Origin: Micromonospora okii
Lineage (GTDB): Bacteria; Actinomycetota; Actinomycetes; Mycobacteriales; Micromonosporaceae
DNA: 34,746 bases
Direction of reading: 5' to 3'
NCBI RefSeq assembly: GCF_020884795.1
Contig: NZ_BBZF01000030.1
Span: 46,838-81,583 of the forward strand
Below the pieces are notes generated by a model. It did no database searches. It saw only the letters and a program-made list of their open reading frames with translations, and had not been told where the DNA came from. This document shows positions 33,431-34,746 of the stretch, piece after piece (position 1 is the stretch's first letter; each line of letters opens with the position of its first letter). The position numbers were made by a program, and so were the translations under genes.

Positions 33431-34603
33431 GTGACCGGCATCGGCACGACCGCGATCCACGGCGACGACGGGCTGCACCCCACGGGCGCGGTGTCGCCGC
33501 CGATCGTGCAGAGCGCCACCTTCAGCGCGGCGACGGACGAGCGGTTCACCGAGGTCGCCACGCAGACCCGCGGCGACGCCTTCTACACCCGCTACGGCAA
33601 CCCCAACCACGCCCAGGTCGCCGCCGTGGTGGCCGAGCTGGAGGGCGTCGAGACGGGCCTGGTCACCGCCTCCGGGATGGGCGCGATCAGCACGATCGCC
33701 CTGGCCCTGCTCGCCGCCGGCGACCACGTGATCGTGCAGCGCAGCACCTACGGCGGCACCACCTCGCTGGCCACCGGGCTGCTCACCCGGTTCGGGGTGG
33801 GCTGCACCCAGGTCGACCAGACCGACGTCGACGCGTTCGCCCGCGCGCTGACGCCCCGCACCAGGCTGGTGCTGGTGGAGACCCCCAGCAACCCGCTGCT
33901 GGAGCTGACCGACCTGGCCGCCGTGGCCGACCTGGCGCACGCCCACGGCGCGTACGTCGTCGTGGACAACACCTTCGCCACGCCGGTCAACCAGCGCCCG
34001 GCGGCCCTCGGCGCGGACCTGGTCTGGCACAGCGCCACCAAGTTCCTCGGCGGCCACTCCGACGTCACCGCCGGAGTCGTGGTCGGCCCCGCCGAGCTGA
34101 TCGACCGCGTGTGGAAGACGGCCGTCGTGACCGGCGCGACGCTCGGCCCGATCGACGCCTGGCTGCTGCTGCGCGGCATCCGCACGCTGCCGCTGCGCAT
34201 GGCCCGGCACAACGACAACGCCCTCGCCCTGGCCCGCGCGCTGGAGGCTCACCCGGCCGTCGCCCGGGTCCGCTACCCGGGCCTGCCCAGCCACCCCCAG
34301 CACGACCTGGCCGCGCGGCAGATGAGCGGGTACGGCGGCGTGCTCAGCCTCGACCTGGCCGGCGGCCGACCGGCGGCGGCCACCTTCCTCGCGGAGCTGA
34401 AGCTGGCCAAGCGCGCCGCCAGCCTCGGCAGCGTGAGCACCCTGGTGGTGCATCCGCGCTCGATGTGGGCGGGCATCGTCGACGCCGAGCAGCTGGCCGG
34501 CACCGGCATCGGCGAGGGCCTGGTCCGGGTCTCCGTCGGCATCGAGGACACGCCCGACCTGCTGGCCGACTTCACCCGCGCCTTGGACGCCGTCGCCGGG
34601 TAG
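33431..34603 (+). CDS. Cystathionine gamma-synthase/lyase family PLP enzyme, 390 aa
   Basis: Fold-type I PLP enzyme of the Cys/Met metabolism family. Visible features: the N-terminal YTRYGNPN (52-59, cofactor phosphate contacts from the neighbouring subunit), SGMGAIS (81-87), VVVDNTFATP (176-185, D179 pairs with the pyridine N), SATKFLGGHSD (201-211, K204 forms the Schiff base) and SLGSVSTLVVHP near the end (substrate carboxylate contacts). It could be cystathionine gamma-synthase, cystathionine gamma-lyase or methionine gamma-lyase; sequence motifs alone do not separate them. GTG 33431 has AAGGAG about 7 bases upstream. Last gene of the operon with the amidase and acetyltransferase. Confidence 0.93.
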   Translation: MTGIGTTAIHGDDGLHPTGAVSPPIVQSATFSAATDERFTEVATQTRGDAFYTRYGNPNHAQVAAVVAELEGVETGLVTASGMGAISTIALALLAAGDHVIVQRSTYGGTTSLATGLLTRFGVGCTQVDQTDVDAFARALTPRTRLVLVETPSNPLLELTDLAAVADLAHAHGAYVVVDNTFATPVNQRPAALGADLVWHSATKFLGGHSDVTAGVVVGPAELIDRVWKTAVVTGATLGPIDAWLLLRGIRTLPLRMARHNDNALALARALEAHPAVARVRYPGLPSHPQHDLAARQMSGYGGVLSLDLAGGRPAAATFLAELKLAKRAASLGSVSTLVVHPRSMWAGIVDAEQLAGTGIGEGLVRVSVGIEDTPDLLADFTRALDAVAG

Positions 34604-34746
34604 GGCGAGGCCCAATGACGGCGGCCAACCACTCGTTCGTCAGGCATAAGGCTGTCGTTGTGGAGTGGGCGGCAGATTGACGAATCAGGCGCTGATCTCC
34701 GCCCCAAGATCCGCGCAATTTCAGGGAAAGTGCGGCTATTCCGCGC
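34604..34746. other. GC-poorer tail with no convincing gene
   Basis: These 143 bases are visibly richer in A and T than the rest of the window. The only small frame is 34615-34680 (21 codons, MTAANHSFVRHKAVVVEWAA and D) without a good ribosome binding site. A short inverted repeat GCGG-CTATT-CCGC lies at the very end. It may be the upstream region of a gene beyond the window or the edge of a different DNA segment. Confidence 0.4.

Noticed and set aside
34615..34680. A 21-codon gene at the right end
   Set aside because: It has no good ribosome binding site and no recognisable product; noted only inside the tail region entry.

Overview
The window is high-GC DNA with strong GC preference at third codon positions, many GTG starts, 4-bp gene overlaps and several TANNNT hexamers placed directly before start codons. 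Together with the gene content this points to an actinomycete. I favour a Micromonospora-like organism, but that genus assignment is inference. There is no rRNA, complete tRNA, CRISPR array, transposase or integrase. No gene-free stretch is longer than about 250 bases.

Region 1 (1-3.7 kb) holds the start of a leftward gene cut by the window edge (perhaps an MFS transporter), a small winged-helix-like protein, a Ddn-like deazaflavin-dependent oxidoreductase, a geranylgeranyl-reductase-like flavoprotein and a 64-residue unknown. Across a strong bidirectional terminator lies a leftward two-gene operon that encodes an unknown protein and an AbiEii-like nucleotidyltransferase. Region 2 (3.7-7.5 kb) has two near-palindromic repeats, a small tyrosine-phosphatase-like protein, and a UvrA-like tandem ABC ATPase divergent from a regulator with two MerR-type DNA-binding domains. 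Region 3 (7.5-11.5 kb) is extracytoplasmic: a D-Ala-D-Ala carboxypeptidase, a secreted cyclophilin, a VanX-like lipoprotein and a convergent esterase.

Region 4 (11.6-18.7 kb) is rich in RNA-related genes: the RNA ligase RtcB, a KptA/Tpt1 RNA 2'-phosphotransferase, SmpB, and the 3' part of a tRNA (anticodon arm to discriminator) just downstream of rtcB. Between them are an unknown membrane protein whose last codons are antisense to the tRNA fragment, and a DHA2-type drug exporter.

Region 5 (18.7-31.3 kb) is the most notable locus: an MFS exporter translationally coupled to one 3767-residue hybrid polyketide/nonribosomal peptide synthetase. Its order is acyl-AMP ligase, ACP, KS, AT (malonyl-type), ACP, luciferase-like monooxygenase, C, A, PCP, C. 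It has no ketoreductase, no thioesterase and ends in an intact-looking condensation domain, so one protein plus one exporter could be a compact biosynthetic system with unusual release. Region 6 (31.4-34.6 kb) has a Phd/YefM-like protein and a likely operon of GNAT acetyltransferase, nitrilase-family amidase and a cystathionine gamma-synthase/lyase-type PLP enzyme. A GC-poorer tail with no convincing gene ends the window.
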